Positions 1 through 13,319 of a stretch of 64,000 bases of DNA are shown piece by piece. Position numbers and translations under genes: made by a program. Source of the stretch: Paracentrotus lividus (taxonomy: Eukaryota > Echinodermata > Echinoidea > Camarodonta > Echinidae); contig CALNVZ010003435.1 of NCBI GenBank assembly GCA_940671915.1, forward strand, positions 12,090,373 to 12,154,372, given 5' to 3'. The notes below the pieces were generated by a model. It made no database searches, was not told the origin of the DNA, and saw nothing but the letters and a program-made list of their open reading frames with translations. Numbering within the stretch: the stretch's first letter is position 1; every line of letters begins with the position of its first letter.

Positions 1-104
1 AAACAAAATAATTAGTGACAATTATAAAAAAAAAAAAAATCGTTCATGCTTTATTGAATTTGTTAATGCAGATACATTAAAACAACATTATAGTATGCCG
101 GTGG

Positions 105-1400
105 TTCTGAATTGATTGAAAAAACAACATTGTGGTCATCAACTATCGATATACTGCACTTATGGTGCGAAAAATACAATCGTCATTTATCATCATGCAT
201 GTTTTGTGACGTCACACGGCGCATGACATACAGTAAGAGATTTAAATCTACTGTGGTTAATGAATTTTGGTATCTCGTAATTCCACTTATTAACATTGAG
301 TTGTACCACAAATCAATATTAATCTACAAACAAAAGGATTAATAAATGTCTCTCATGTTTAACAATGTTTATATTAATTGCTTTGAAAGTTGTTATTCGC
401 TGAGACAAATTGGTTTCCATTCATACAGGGTTTAGTCTTTTTAATCAATGTCTATGCTACTCAAATATCGACCTGAAGTTATGTTGCTGATGTTTCAATA
501 GCATAAAAAGATCATTATGATTATCTTTGTCTGTCGTTTCAGTTTCAGTGCAGCACCGTAATAATGGATTTCCTACTTAATGAGTGTCAACGGCCACATA
601 ATTATTTTGTTTTGCAACATAAACGAGATGCACCGAATGTTATACAAACGGCAGATTAAATTATGTTGACTACGTCATAAGGAATTAACAGATTATGTTT
701 ATAATTACTATGACATTTGCTTCACATAGACAAAATGTCATTATCATGTAAATCAGTTTACTCCTAAAAATTGAAATCAATGGTCATTCAACCCGAATAT
801 CAATATGAGGCATCATGATGTGAAATATACAAACATTATTATCGTCATTGATACTTCTCTTTCGTCATTGTAAGTATTATGGAAAGAAGCTGGGATATGT
901 TTTTACGGATTTCTGCTTTGTAATCTATTGTATTCAACATAATGACATGTCACGTAGATCAATGATCATTAGCAAAAGATTATAATGTCATCTGTATTGT
1001 GCCAAATGTCATAAAGCTCGTATGTCTTTAACAACGTAATTACTAGCCTACTCACTTGACTGTTGTTCATGTTTTAAAATCAATGTCCATTTACACTCAA
1101 ATATTGATATAGGGAAATGATGGCGCGAAAAAGATCATCATAATTATCTAGCTTCATGACGTCATCAAGAATGCAGAAAGAGACAGTAATAACTTTCGTG
1201 TAATTTGTTTGTGCTTCATGACAAGTATGACTATTCAGATTCAAGACGTTAAAATTGTTACCATAAAACAAAATCAATTCAATGCAGTCTGCTTTCTGTA
1301 AAAATTCCCTTTTATGTAATCTACTTAGGATATGAATCTTGTATGTTTTTTATTTTTTATTTATTTTTTATTTTTTTGTTGGTAGAATCAAAACCTTACA
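105..1400. repeat. Degenerate ~325-bp tandem repeat, about four units
   Basis: Units starting near 105, 435, 760 and 1070 share the order '...TCAA(T)GT/GG-C-AT...CTCAAATATCGA...GATCAT(C/T)AT...CGTCAT'. Two units contain TGACGTCA (about 207 and 1157). The alignment is by eye and weak in places. Confidence 0.45.
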
Positions 1401-3904
1401 TCAATTACATTTACCCGATGACAGTATTAAACAAATTAAATCTGAATTGCCTATACCAACGATATACTTAAATTGAAAATTATAACGGAAAGTGTTCTAA
1501 AATTAAATCAACCATTAGATGTCGATGAAAATTTTCACTTGCATATTCCCTTGTCGTTCAATTATGTCTATCCTTTTTTTATATAATTACCTTTTACAGG
1601 CATCATATACAAACGTCATAGCATCATCAACAAAATGAACATATATGACTTGTAAATATCAGAGGTGATGCAATAAAATAAAATAAATGGATTAAATAAT
1701 CCATTTAGCCTTATACATCTGTGGTAGCATCCTAATATTTGTTATGCCGTTTATTATACGTCATGAATTGACCGATGTTGATAATGAAAATGACAATTTG
1801 AGCACTTACATGTTAAGTTCGTCGTATCAATATTTTATGGTTCGAAATTTGAACAGGCAATTGATTGGTTGGTTTAATCCTATAAAATGCTTTTATCACG
1901 TCCCCATGGGGCATATCTTAAGTAACAAGCGTCATAAGCATGTCTCAAGGGATGAAGGTGTTATGATATACTAATTAAAATTGATTATGTGTAGTTGCAT
2001 CTCCATCTGTGTTCGATGAACAATGGACATGCGATAATAACATTGCAACAAAATCAGACAGCTTTATGCTTATTGTCTTTCTAGATCTTGGGTAGATGTG
2101 GACGTGTTATTAAGTTGTAACTTCTATATTGCATAAAATTAATATATCCAATACCCTGTAAAAATATACAACCAATATGGCGATCGATGGTAATTTGAAG
2201 TACACGGTCTACTATAGACTAACGATTGACATCAATCGTAAGATCAGTCGTATATCTTATGCTATAAGGCACAAAATGTTGAATCTTTCCTGATGTGACT
2301 GTCAGTGTCATATTTTACATTTCGGTTCTTATTGGGCCATCTTCTTAATTGTATTTTGGTTACAATGTTGTATACTAAGTTACATTTAGAAACAAAATAG
2401 AGATACAAGGGATTATAAGCAGTACCTTTAAAGGTGGATAGTTAATGAAGCAAACTTAAACTGGATCACAATAATCTCCAGCAACCAGAGGTTTAAGCGG
2501 CAGATGAAACAGGTATTTGTTCAATCAAGCGATCATGCCGGTTACGATCATGCCACCTTCACAGTCTGATAATAATGACATTAGGTCTACTTAAAAAATA
2601 AAAAAAAATCATAATTCGGTCACACTGCATAAACGACAGAATCTGGGACATTCGGTTTAATGTAATGTATGTTGTTTGTGTTAGTATTGCAGGTGAAACT
2701 GGGATATTAAAGTTAACCAGTCGTGCGTTAGCCGTGCAACTCTCTGCGTCTGCGTCGGCATTCGCTATAAATTACCCTTTCGTCTTCGGATGGAGGAAGT
2801 TGCATTTTTTTTTGGGGGGGGGGGAGAGGGGGTCATGCGAGCTGGAACAAGGTGGTTGTTATAGTCTATTACAATGAATTGCAAGAGTTGTTGGCAGCGG
2901 GACACGCACTCGTAAAAACACAAACGAACGGTTGAGACCATGTCATAAGTCATAACAAGGCACATCGGTGTAAACGTCACTTACACCACACCTTGTCACC
3001 ATATTGCATTTGGCAGGTGCATACTATTCAAAATGCAGCTGACCGTTAAATGGATTGGTATCACCAAGGCAGCTTCATTATAAAGCGGTCAGTTAACTTT
3101 GTCGAAATAAAATATTAAACTGGCAATTACGCTTTTAAAAAGGAGAATGGACAAGAAGAAATCTTAACAAATAGTAAAAATGTTTATCACGGACAAAATA
3201 TGTAATTACATCGTTCACAACTTTTTGGGGTACAACGTATCAAGTATCTGTAGATGACTTCTGCATGTTAATGGTTGGCAGCATCGCTAAACCATTTTCA
3301 ATGTGAAGTATCAAAATAATAATTATACTTTATACCTGGGTGTCACCCCACCCCATAATATTCTACCCTTTGTATATTGATGACATGGTTTCTGAATGTC
3401 ACACTTTGAAGGTAACGTACATTTCAAATTTTGGTGTATTGACTACTTATAGAATGGTCGACTTTTTTCATGGCTGTGCTTACTTCAGGGCTTTAAAAGT
3501 TACACGTTTTATAGGTTATGCATTGAAAAAAAGCCAATAAGTAAACTACCGGGGAAAATTAAATTGTATTGTTGTCTTTATTTTCCACTCATAATAATTA
3601 TGTAAACATTTTATCACAACTAAAAATTAGCTTTTATCTTCAAAAATTATACGCAAATCGTTTTGCCATATGCATTCTTCACGTTCGATTATGTAAAATT
3701 ACATTTCCCGTCATTTACACAGACGCGGATACAAGGGGAGGCAACTCCCCCCCCCCCACTAAAAATTTCGAAAAAAGGGCATAAATTCGGCAAATTTTTT
3801 GCCTTTGGAACCCCTAACCCCCAAAAACCTAAATCAAAGCCGCCCCCCCCCCCTGTCATGAACACCTAAATCTACCACTGTGCCATATATTTTTCACCTA
3901 TACT

Positions 3905-4865
3905 CATTCCAGCATCACCTCATCCAACCGAGATCCAACCGAGATGGGTTCTGCATTATTATTCCGTCTGGTCATATCCTCTGACCACGAAGAAAATGAA
4001 ATGAAGCGATATAATTATGAGAATATGAGTTGTCTTGATTTCTATCGCACATGATTTGTATCCCATAGGGGATATTGCTATAGACACACGCCACACTCAA
4101 TACATATATCCCGATGTGTTTACCAAACTGAAACATGAGAGATTCGTATTGGTAATACCGGTCAGTCTTTCTCAGGCCTTCAAGTATTGCTTGTTTTGAC
4201 AGTATTGTATTTTTCTTCTTGAAATACTGAAAAGATACATGGTCACACCCGTTCGCGTTAATTTTCTCTACAGCATGCACAGATTAGGGCATGGTACATG
4301 TTGCTACATGAAGGTTAGGGATAGGGTAATACGCAAGTCACACCAGTGAAACTGACATCAAACCGACACCAAACCGTACAAAATATTACATTCCCCAGGA
4401 TGGCAAGCTAGTGATCGGTTTGGAGTCTGTTACAATGGTATGACTCGGCTATTAGTGTTCTAATTGAAGAAAAAAAAAGAGGGGGAAAAGGGAAAGCGAT
4501 TACGACATCCGGTCATGATGTTTTTGCGTTTCGACATGGCTGTAAAGAGTAGGCCACCGTATTCCTGCGTGTCTGAATAAAATATCAGATCCCTGTCCTG
4601 AGTCAAGGATTTTCTGCTAACGCCGACGCAGACTTGACGCAGAGAGGTGCACGACCGACGCACGACCGGTTGTTAAACTGTTGTTTTCGTATTATAATGA
4701 GCTTTTCGTCGATTTCAGATAGCTCCTTCGAAATCATTCCCGCGTCACCGAATCAAACCGAAATGATAATATTGGTTTGTTCTGCTTTGTTATTTTGTCT
4801 GGCCATCGCCGGACCACGAAGGAATCAAATGAAGCGATATATGAGAACATTTTCTTCATGTATTT
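3905..4865. repeat. Direct repeat pair about 830 bp apart
   Basis: About 120 bp at 3911-4030 resembles 4740-4860: both run 'TCACC-AATC-AACCGA', then 'TGTCTGG(T/C)CAT', 'GGACCACGAAG', and 'AAATGAAGCGATAT'. This suggests an old segmental or element duplication. Confidence 0.5.
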
Positions 4866-5937
4866 CACATTATTTCTTTGATACAGTGTCACCTCAAATA
4901 ATCATGTTGATGTCGGGAAAATAAGATGATAGTCAGGGTTTTGGTAAAAAATTAATCATCATCATGGATTCAGAGAATATATAATTTATCTACAATTATT
5001 ATTCAGCTTCATCTTGTAGGTTATCTCCCTAATCGTGATGACTCATACATGCTTCAGTCGCTATACTGGAATAGATGGGTGCCCTAGTTCAAGGCCAATC
5101 ATGATATGATGCCTGGATGGACGATGATGATTGTATTGGAGCACATTAATGGAAGTTTCAGCATACGGAGGAGGAGGGGGTCACAATCAAGTTCATATTT
5201 TATTGTTATTTATGGTGTGTGTTGAACATGAACGAAATATAATCATACTTTTAAAGAATAGCCAGCTGCAGTTCTACGATTTAGAAATGGGGGGAGGGGG
5301 TTGCCGAGTGAAAATTTTAAGTGTTTAGTGAGTGTTTATATCAACAGCAAGACAAAAATGGTTGGTTTCCTTTCAAACAAATGAGGGCGCTCCGCCTGTG
5401 TCCCGCTAGAGATTTTTTTTTTTTTTTTTCGAATTTAGCCAACCCAATTCTAGGCTTCAATATGGCGAAGCGTGATGCTATGTGTGGCAGGCACAATACA
5501 CAAGAAACTGCACCGAACATAATGTAACCACAGGCGTATACATAACGGATCTATCATGTTTGGGTATGGGCCAATACTTTTAATTGTGTGACGTATGGCT
5601 GGGTCCGCTACTGAACCCATAGTCGAGTTGGCCAAAATGTCTCTGGCTCCGCCTCTGATAATATTGGATTTGGTAAAGCGCTCATTAGCCACAGCGTATA
5701 AGGTGTTCGAGCTAAGTTTAGCCATACAAGTAATCATGACCGAGAGCATTATAATAACACAGATGGTCTCCCAATAATTTCATGTGACATTCTAATGCCA
5801 ATCTCAAAACCACTGTATCGGATTAGCCTTGTGGATCCAATATAATGCCATTGGTCCAGGGACGTCGATACATTATAGGGCATGCATGCAGTTGGAGAAA
5901 AAATATTAGACAAAGCTCTTTCATACGGGTTTCAGTG

Positions 5938-5962
5938 TGTGGATGTGTGTGTTTGTGCGTGT

Positions 5963-6002
<40 letters not shown>

Positions 6003-6020
6003 GTGTGTGTGTGTATGTGT
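5938..6020. repeat. (GT)n microsatellite
   Basis: About 80 bases of GT with scattered interruptions. Confidence 0.9.
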
Positions 6021-6399
6021 GTTTTTTGCTTTGTGTGGTAGGAAAACATGATAAACACATACTAACTTTATTTCTATACAATCAGCAATTATAATAATTC
6101 ATATGTGAGTATAGGACCTTCAATACAAATGTAAATGGGACTCTTGTCAAAGATGAGGAAAAGAGTTTGGTCTAATAATTTTTACCTGAGCTGTACATGC
6201 CAAAAAAAAATGGCAAATGCAATATCCCCCTTTTAACTCTTTGGCCTATCGAGTTATTACAGATATACAAGTTCTTAAGACAAGCTGACAAGCATAAATG
6301 AAAATGGGACTTATTCATAACTTATTATTTTTTAAAAACGGATAGGGGTTCAACATCGCTTTATAGGGTTCCTTAAAGCTTTCACAATAGCATATTGTT

Positions 6400-7082
6400 A
6401 CTCAAAAGGTGTCGCATTCCCCATGTTCTTCCCCATTTTGATCTTATTATAAATACCATAATATAATGTTTATTATTATCAGTACTTCATCACTATGACA
6501 AATGACTGCAAGATAGTTGCCTATGGGGGTTAAGCCTGACACAATATTTTTCAAAACAACATCAACACAAAATAATTATTACCTACTGAATATTTTAATC
6601 ACACAAGCATCACATCCCACTCATTTTACAACATGGCGCATTAAGTGACTAGCATTATCTGACTCACCTTAATTATACATGCAAGTGTATATGCTCTAGG
6701 CGACATTTTGATTCATTGTACCCCTTGCATGGAAAATTTATCCCGATCATTTTGCCTTACCTCAAAAGGTTTCACACATTCAAATTTTCTTCCCCATTTT
6801 GATATGATTATAATCATCATTATATAATATTTGTTCAGTACTATATCACTATGGTAACTGACTGGAAAACAAATTGTTGCCGACGGGGTTAAGCCTACAC
6901 AATATTGTTCAAAACAACATCAGAGATGCATCCAGACCCACTCATTTTGCAACATCCGTTTACTAGTAACTACCATTATGAATCGCCTTAATTATGTAGG
7001 CAAGTGTATTGTGCTCCAGGAGACAATTTGATTTATTATACCCCTTGCATGGAAAATTCATTCCGATCATTTTTGCCTTACT
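6400..7082 (+). repeat. Two tandem copies of a ~360-bp unit
   Basis: Copy 1 (about 6400-6760) and copy 2 (about 6761-7082) share CTCAAAAGGT, TTCTTCCCCATTTTGAT, GGGGTTAAGCCT, TTCAAAACAACATCA, CACTCATTTT and ACCCCTTGCATGGAAAATT in the same order, with about 80% identity by eye. Confidence 0.8.
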
Positions 7083-10000
7083 GTAGGGTAAATCGGAATT
7101 TGATCATGGCGGTTAATCATAAAATTATGTGTATGATAACGCGATTGCATGAAGATTAATGGGCATGATGGGGGCGGTTAGAAAGATCGCATGGGTGGCA
7201 TATGGAACCAAACATAATTTAGGAAATTACCAAATGAGTGATGTATAATGGTTTCATGATAATTGACACGTTTTACAAATATAATTGAAACATAATTAGC
7301 AAACACTACAAGGACTTGTCGTTTATATAATGAATGAAAGCGCCGTAAAATATAAAAACATCAAACAATCACCGTATAATTTTACACCAACATAAAATTA
7401 TTCGCTAGGGATTTTTCATTATCACACGCGGTCAGACATTGCATAGTTATCATTCATCTCAGAAATATATTTACTTAGTTCACTAAGGCTCAACATCTGG
7501 TCAAATACAGACGAGTTGTGATGCTTTACGCGATTAACCATGCAAACAATGTATGTTTGAAATATGAAGAATTCCATTCCAAAAGGGCTTAAAATCCACT
7601 TTTATAACTTCAGAGAGGGAAAAGTGTTTGTTTACTAAGCAGGTTTAGTATAGTCGCATATGGAAATTGCTTTTAAACGGTGCCCTTTCTATATAGTTGC
7701 TCTAAAAATTCAGGTTCATACTAATGTTCAAAAACATGTGAATCCCTAAACAATGATTTTCATTTTTTATCAATAATCTTATTTTCGTGAAACGTGGAGT
7801 CAATACCTTTTGGAGTGACAATCTTCATATTATTATGAACGCTAGTCATGATAACGCATAAGCACTGTAAGTGTCTACCATGAAAGGCTGCACAGTGTAT
7901 TTTTATAAGGGATTCCGTGAAGGATTTTTGTGTGCATATTCTATCATTACCTTTAAAAAATATAAAATGTAAATAAAAATATAGAATGGAATTCAGAGCA
8001 AACTTCCCTGTCTATGAAAATAATTTTCACTTGCAAATTACTATAAGCCTATAGGCCTATATCATAAGTGGAACTATACTGTTTTCTTGTATGCAATAAA
8101 CTATTATTATCATACAAGAAATATCCTACATAGACATTATTGTTTAGATAATAGATAGATACACTTATCTATATAGTAGATGATGATGAAGCGCTCTGAG
8201 CCTATAGGGGAATGCCGCCCAAATGTTTATATCATTGTATTCTTTCTGTTACTGATACGTCCGGCAAAGGCAACTTGGGGGAAACAAATAGCGTTATTTC
8301 TGATGAACTGAGAATATCTACCTCAACTTGACCCAAACGGAATGGGAATTCTTCTGGACTTCGTTTCATATCGTGTTACACCCCCATCTTGACAGCCAAG
8401 TAAACATACACAACACCGCTTCTTTAATCAAACCTCACCAACGCCATTTTGACCAATGAACGTGAAACAGATAGTGATGATGATGATACGGGGGCTCATA
8501 AAAGGGCAATTACGGCGTAGGAGCAGTCGATAATTGTGATGCAGTAGGAATAAACAAGTCTGTGACAGATGCTAGTGATAAATAAATGAACAGGTAGATA
8601 TTTTTTCTGAATGAATGATGCATCATTCCTATGTATGGCGGCTTTCATAGATTAAGATCCGATTTTCTATTCTCTCCTATCTAAACATTCTATAATATAT
8701 TTTGTTATGCATTATATTAAGATAAGACACTATTCGTTAAAATATATTCCGGTGCTATCGTTGTGTGAATGAATAAAAAATAATTATGAAAAATTAGATC
8801 TTATTCCATTATTCTCTGATTGTTCTCAAACATCCAGGTAAACTAAACATAAACTTCTATTCCATAGCTCATTCTCTCTGGAAAAAAAAACCCAACGATT
8901 TATCAATACAGTTTAGCGTGTATATTTACTACATTAAAACGTGACGACTTGTTAAAATTTGTTAATCTTTTCTTTTTCCTAGATGTTACAAGCCACAGAC
9001 TTCAAGCGAGGGAATGTTTCAATCGATGTTTCATTCGGGAATTTCCCTTTTGTAGCCGCATTCTCTTTTTCTGTCATCTTTTTGATGCAAGCTTTCAGCG
9101 ATTACACCTCATGGATGAACGACTCACTTCGAATTTATATCTCTGTATATCTTTCTCTCAAACACTATACACCCGCAAACATAATTATGTGTATATCATA
9201 GAGATAGCTTGGAGTACATGAAAACATATCACATTTTTTACCATAAATCATGATGATCGGTCACAAAGCAAAACAAAATGACAGGAAACTGATGATAAAT
9301 AAATATCACATAACATAAAAGCACGATCATCTTTCTATCAATCCAATAATATCCCACTTACAATACTTTGCAACATTTTATAAAAGTATAGACGCACAAT
9401 AATTGATCTATACATTAATTGATCGACTGATAAACAATGCAAAGTTTCAGCTGGTGAAAGTGTTTTCGAGTTTGAAAATAGTACGGCACGACTATACTAA
9501 GCTGGTGCATTAGTAGATGCAAGCAAAGAGCTAATAAATAATGCATTTTATTCAGCGGCAACAACCTCGCTGAGCTCAAGTGATATGCATCAAGTTTAGT
9601 AGAAGACTCGTCTACTGGAATTACTGATCATAGATCACGAGAGATTATTTACTTTGTATAATAAGGCTTGTATCAGTTTGTTACAATGACCCGATAAACA
9701 TCGCTTTTCCGCTTTCGAAAGCAAAGCGAGTTATAAGTAAATTCTTCTTTAATATAGGTTATCTCGTCCATCAATCTACATGTATATGAATCTATCTCAT
9801 CAACTCAATAAACAAAAAAGCATGCTAGAAACACACATTTTTATATTGCTTTGAAAGTGGATTAATAATTTTCAGCTTGTAATTTCGTCACACTTTGCTT
9901 CTTGTATGTTTATAGCCTATGCGTCACACATCATAATACAGATAATTTATGTCAAAATATGCACCAACATTAAAATCATTCTTCAAATAAATTTGTACCT

Positions 10001-10617
10001 GTTGAAGATGATAACAGGCATGACTGGAGACAAATGCTTTCAAAATATATACAGTGGGTCATAGGCAAAAAAAATATGCATAAAAGCAAGAAATAGATTT
10101 TTCTAGAAATTAGCTCATTAGTTTTTTTACTATTATTAGGCGTATTGTGATACTTTGCGTTATTGATATACTGTTGTTTGCTTTATCATTTGGGAACAAG
10201 AATAATTAAACCTTGAATTAAATTCGTTTGCTTTTAAAAGAAATCGTATGACTAAAATCCAAGTAAGAGCAATTACTTGTTTTATGCATACTATACAGTT
10301 TCATTAGCACACGAGAAACTAATCTGTAAATGCATTGTTCATTCGCCAGACAACGGATACAAAGAGAGTGGGATTTGTCTTGTAATGCATATACGCAGCT
10401 GCACATGAATGCTTTCTGGGTTAGATGTTAACATAGTCAGTCAGACAGTCCGTTGAAAGACTACTCCAATAACCATACGAACTAAGTGCATCATGCTTCA
10501 ATTAAATTTCAATCGTGAAACGAAATCAGCTTATAAACAAACCAGGGGGCATCAGCAATACGGGTGTGTGTGTGTAAAGCGAATAAGTATAAAATGCAGA
10601 TCATGAGCTGGACTTAC

Positions 10618-10780
10618 CGTTTGTATCATAGTGCTCCCATATTGACGCAAATTGATCAGCAGATAGTTTGTCCGTATCCGTAAGGGGGTCTATCTGGTAT
10701 TTATCTTTGCACACGGATAAGAAGTTCTCATGCACACTTTTTCTGCGTCCTTCAGCGGCAGCTTTCCTTTTGGAACTCAT
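10618..10780 (-). CDS. Calbindin/calretinin/secretagogin-like EF-hand protein, first coding exon
   Basis: This exon encodes 54 residues plus the first base of codon 55. The start is the first ATG after an in-frame TAA about 35 bases upstream. The N-terminus is basic (KRKAAAEGRRK). Residues 39-55 read LSADQFASIWEHYDTNG, which fits the first helix of EF-hand 1 (calbindin has 'ASQFFEIWLHFDADG') followed by loop positions 1-4 (D52, N54, G55). The exon stops at a strong donor (G|GTAAGT) in phase 1, inside the loop; from memory, calbindin-family genes also interrupt the first loop near here. The family consists of six-EF-hand cytosolic calcium buffers or sensors. The rest of the protein must lie at lower coordinates, but I recognised no second exon, so intron 1 is very long or leaves the window. 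The basic N-terminal extension is longer than in vertebrate calbindin. It could be another EF-hand protein with a similar first helix. Confidence 0.72.
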
Positions 10781-10905
10781 TTTTTGAGATGCGAGAGATG
10801 CCAAGAGTTATGAACGAATCAGTGAAAGCAAGATGCCAAATGTAGCTCGTTTTGCTGCGTCAGGTGTATTTATGCTCGGTTGTACACTGTATGCGAGTGC
10901 TGAAT
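10781..10905 (-). promoter_or_regulatory. Putative core promoter and 5' UTR of the EF-hand gene
   Basis: A TATA-like ATAAATA lies on the minus strand at 10867-10873, about 90 bases upstream of the ATG. A start site 25-30 bases downstream of it would give a 5' UTR of about 60 bases. The sequence is locally richer in CpG than its surroundings. No transcript evidence is available. Confidence 0.35.
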
Positions 10906-11244
10906 TGGCGCCGCAAATTAGCTCACAGCGATCGCTCGGTGGTTGAGTTTGTGTGTATGGTGTATAATTTATTTCGGACTGTGTTTGTGTGTATGTGCGA
11001 CGCATTTTTGTGTGTGCGTTCTGTGGAAATGTGTGTAATTTTTACTCCCTGGAGTTCTTCCCACGCTTTTTCGAGATGGGTCGTCTGATAACGTCAACAA
11101 TTGGATTTGATTTTGATTCGATTTATTGGTTTTCTGATAATAACATGTAAATGATATACATCCATGTTACATTATAATGTTCAAGCATAGTTTTAATTAG
11201 GACATAAAGTCAGAAACTGAAAATTGTATCATGGCTACAACATA

Positions 11245-11695
11245 AGCAGTGGCGGGTCCAGGATTTAATTACAGAGGGGGCGTCAGGTCCGAAAACTCTC
11301 CATTCATTTTGTACACAAATTTTCAGATTTTCCCCATTTTCTTTCGAAATATATCTTACCTCCTTCTGAGCTCAACATATGTTGTGTGAAATATATTTTC
11401 CCATGACATATTTTGAGCTCAGAAGTAAAGAAGACATATTTCGAAAGAAAATGGGGAAAATCTGAAAATTTGTGTACAAAACGAATGGAGAGTTGTCCAT
11501 AAGATCGGCCATTTCGAAGCCGATGATGCCAATTTGAGGATCCCCATAGAAGGAACAACTAGACTTTTCAAACTTCCATAACTCTCTTATTTTATAACCG
11601 ATTTTGATGAAACTTTTTTTTAGATTGCTCCTCTCATTTTCCTCTTTCCTGTAAGGTTGATTCTCTCCTTGGGTTGGATTCCCCTTTAAAGTGTT
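11245..11695. mobile_element. MITE-like repeat with a ~200-bp near-perfect hairpin
   Basis: 11294-11390 is almost the exact reverse complement of 11400-11494 (arm starts AACTCTCCATTCATTTTGTA). The following 190 bases (to CCCCTTTAAAG) match 37855-38045, so the hairpin sits beside or within a dispersed repeat. 11245-11285 (GTGGCGGGTCCAGGATTT) looks like the end of a further element. Confidence 0.7.
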
Positions 11696-12027
11696 TTCAC
11701 ATTTGAAAATAAGGGACTTCTGACAATATCAGGCATGTATACAACATATCCGTTAGGCTTTCTTTTGTAGACGCTGTATTCATTCTAGAATTTGGAGAGA
11801 TTATATTGCAATAAGCTATTTAGAGAGGATAACACAGGAGGATGAATATGAACTGGCACATAGTCTTGTATTTATAAAGTATACCAACATAACGTGAGAT
11901 TTTATAAGAAATATTTTACACATTGTTGTTTCATCTAAGGCTTTCGTTTACATAAACTCTTAAAAGATTGGTACTTTGTTTCCAATATGGCGAGATGTAT
12001 TGTGTATTTGCCATTCTTCTGAAAGTG

Positions 12028-12032
12028 TATGA

Positions 12033-12099
<67 letters not shown>

Positions 12100-12117
12100 C
12101 TCTCTCTCTCCCTCTCT
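12028..12117. repeat. (CT)n microsatellite
   Basis: About 85 bases of CT repeats with a few A interruptions. Confidence 0.95.
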
Positions 12118-13132
12118 GTTTTGCTTATATTTATTTTAAAGTGTAAGGATTTGGCTTTGTTTAATTTTAAGCTTGTGTTTAATTGAATTCGAAACACAAT
12201 TTTGAAGACGCCTGCGATGATTTAAGAGTATGCTACAGTCACACAGACACCTACGTTTAGGTACGTTTTTGTTGTTTTATCCTTATTTTATCTTCTTTTC
12301 TATAATTCTTTTGTATTTCTTTGTTTTATTGGATGAACGAAATTATCACTATTCCCTCAGCTGACTATGACGGAAAGGCATCCGTGAGGATCCGCAAAAA
12401 AAAAATAATAATAATAAATTTAAACGCAAGGCAGACGTAACTCAACGTAAGTGTCTGTGTTATTGTAGCATTACAAATACACAAATAAAAGTTGGATTTT
12501 ATTATTTGCTCCAGCCACATAATTTTACTCCGGCTTTTAATATATCGGGGGGAAAATGCAACCTTTATGACCAACAGTGTAGTAGCCTACGAGGGGTGGA
12601 TGTTGATCTCGAGCAGAAAATGCAACTGCCAGATGGCGCCAAACCGTTTGTATTACAATTACCTCAAAACGCTTTAATTCATCGGTCATCAGGCATTAGT
12701 TAATTTTTTTTAAATCTTTTTGTTGTATTTATTGTACTTTATTTCTTGCTTTCAATTCTTTGTAACGTTAGGTATTGTATAACATATTTCTTATGAAACC
12801 AAAAAATAGTTATATAAAATAGAAATTTAATAATATCTTATTGCAAGATAAAATAAATATTTTATTGTTTTTGTCTTTTTTACAAAAAACCTGAGGGCGC
12901 TTACGACTTTGAAAATAAATGGCGTAGTAATATACATGATATCAGAACTTTGGGGCCTGCTCAGTGATTATTTGGGTTGCCCTTATTGCCTTATTTTATT
13001 CGTCATTCATCAATTTATGGAAATTTTGATGCTTGTACTTGTCATTTCAGGTGGAGAGTGAGGTATTAAATAATTCAGGACTGACAGCTAAAATACTGAA
13101 CTCGATTGACATCATATAATGAACACCGTTCT

Positions 13133-13165
13133 CCCCCACCCCCCCCCCCCCCTCTCTCTTCTCTT

Positions 13166-13219
<54 letters not shown>

Positions 13220-13222
13220 CAC
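13133..13222. repeat. Compound poly-C / (CT)n / (CA)n microsatellite
   Basis: C-run, then CT-rich, then about 45 bases of CA. Confidence 0.95.
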
Positions 13223-13319
13223 ACAAAACATACTGTTTTATCACTCTCTATCCACATTAAATTCACAGTTCGTTTGTATTTCGGCATACGGAGAAGGATT
13301 TAACACATTGAGACTGTGA

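Larger units (their letters stand above)
1..10617. other. Non-coding region: presumed intron or downstream flank of the EF-hand gene
   Basis: AT-rich sequence in which open frames are short and lack splice-framed coding signatures. No EF-hand exon was recognised on the minus strand. Outside the tandem repeats listed separately and the poly-purine/C-run debris at 2810-2830, 3747-3860 and 5280-5300, I see nothing I can support. Confidence 0.5.

Noticed and set aside
4634..4924. 96-codon plus-strand frame with a hydrophobic stretch
   Set aside because: Part of it is duplicated at about 3.9 kb as a non-open copy, so it looks like repeat sequence.
9541..9620. Minus-strand LSSARLLPLN, slightly like the calbindin segment ending ARLLPVQENF
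   Set aside because: There is no calcium loop before it, no convincing splice sites, and an early stop; treated as coincidence.
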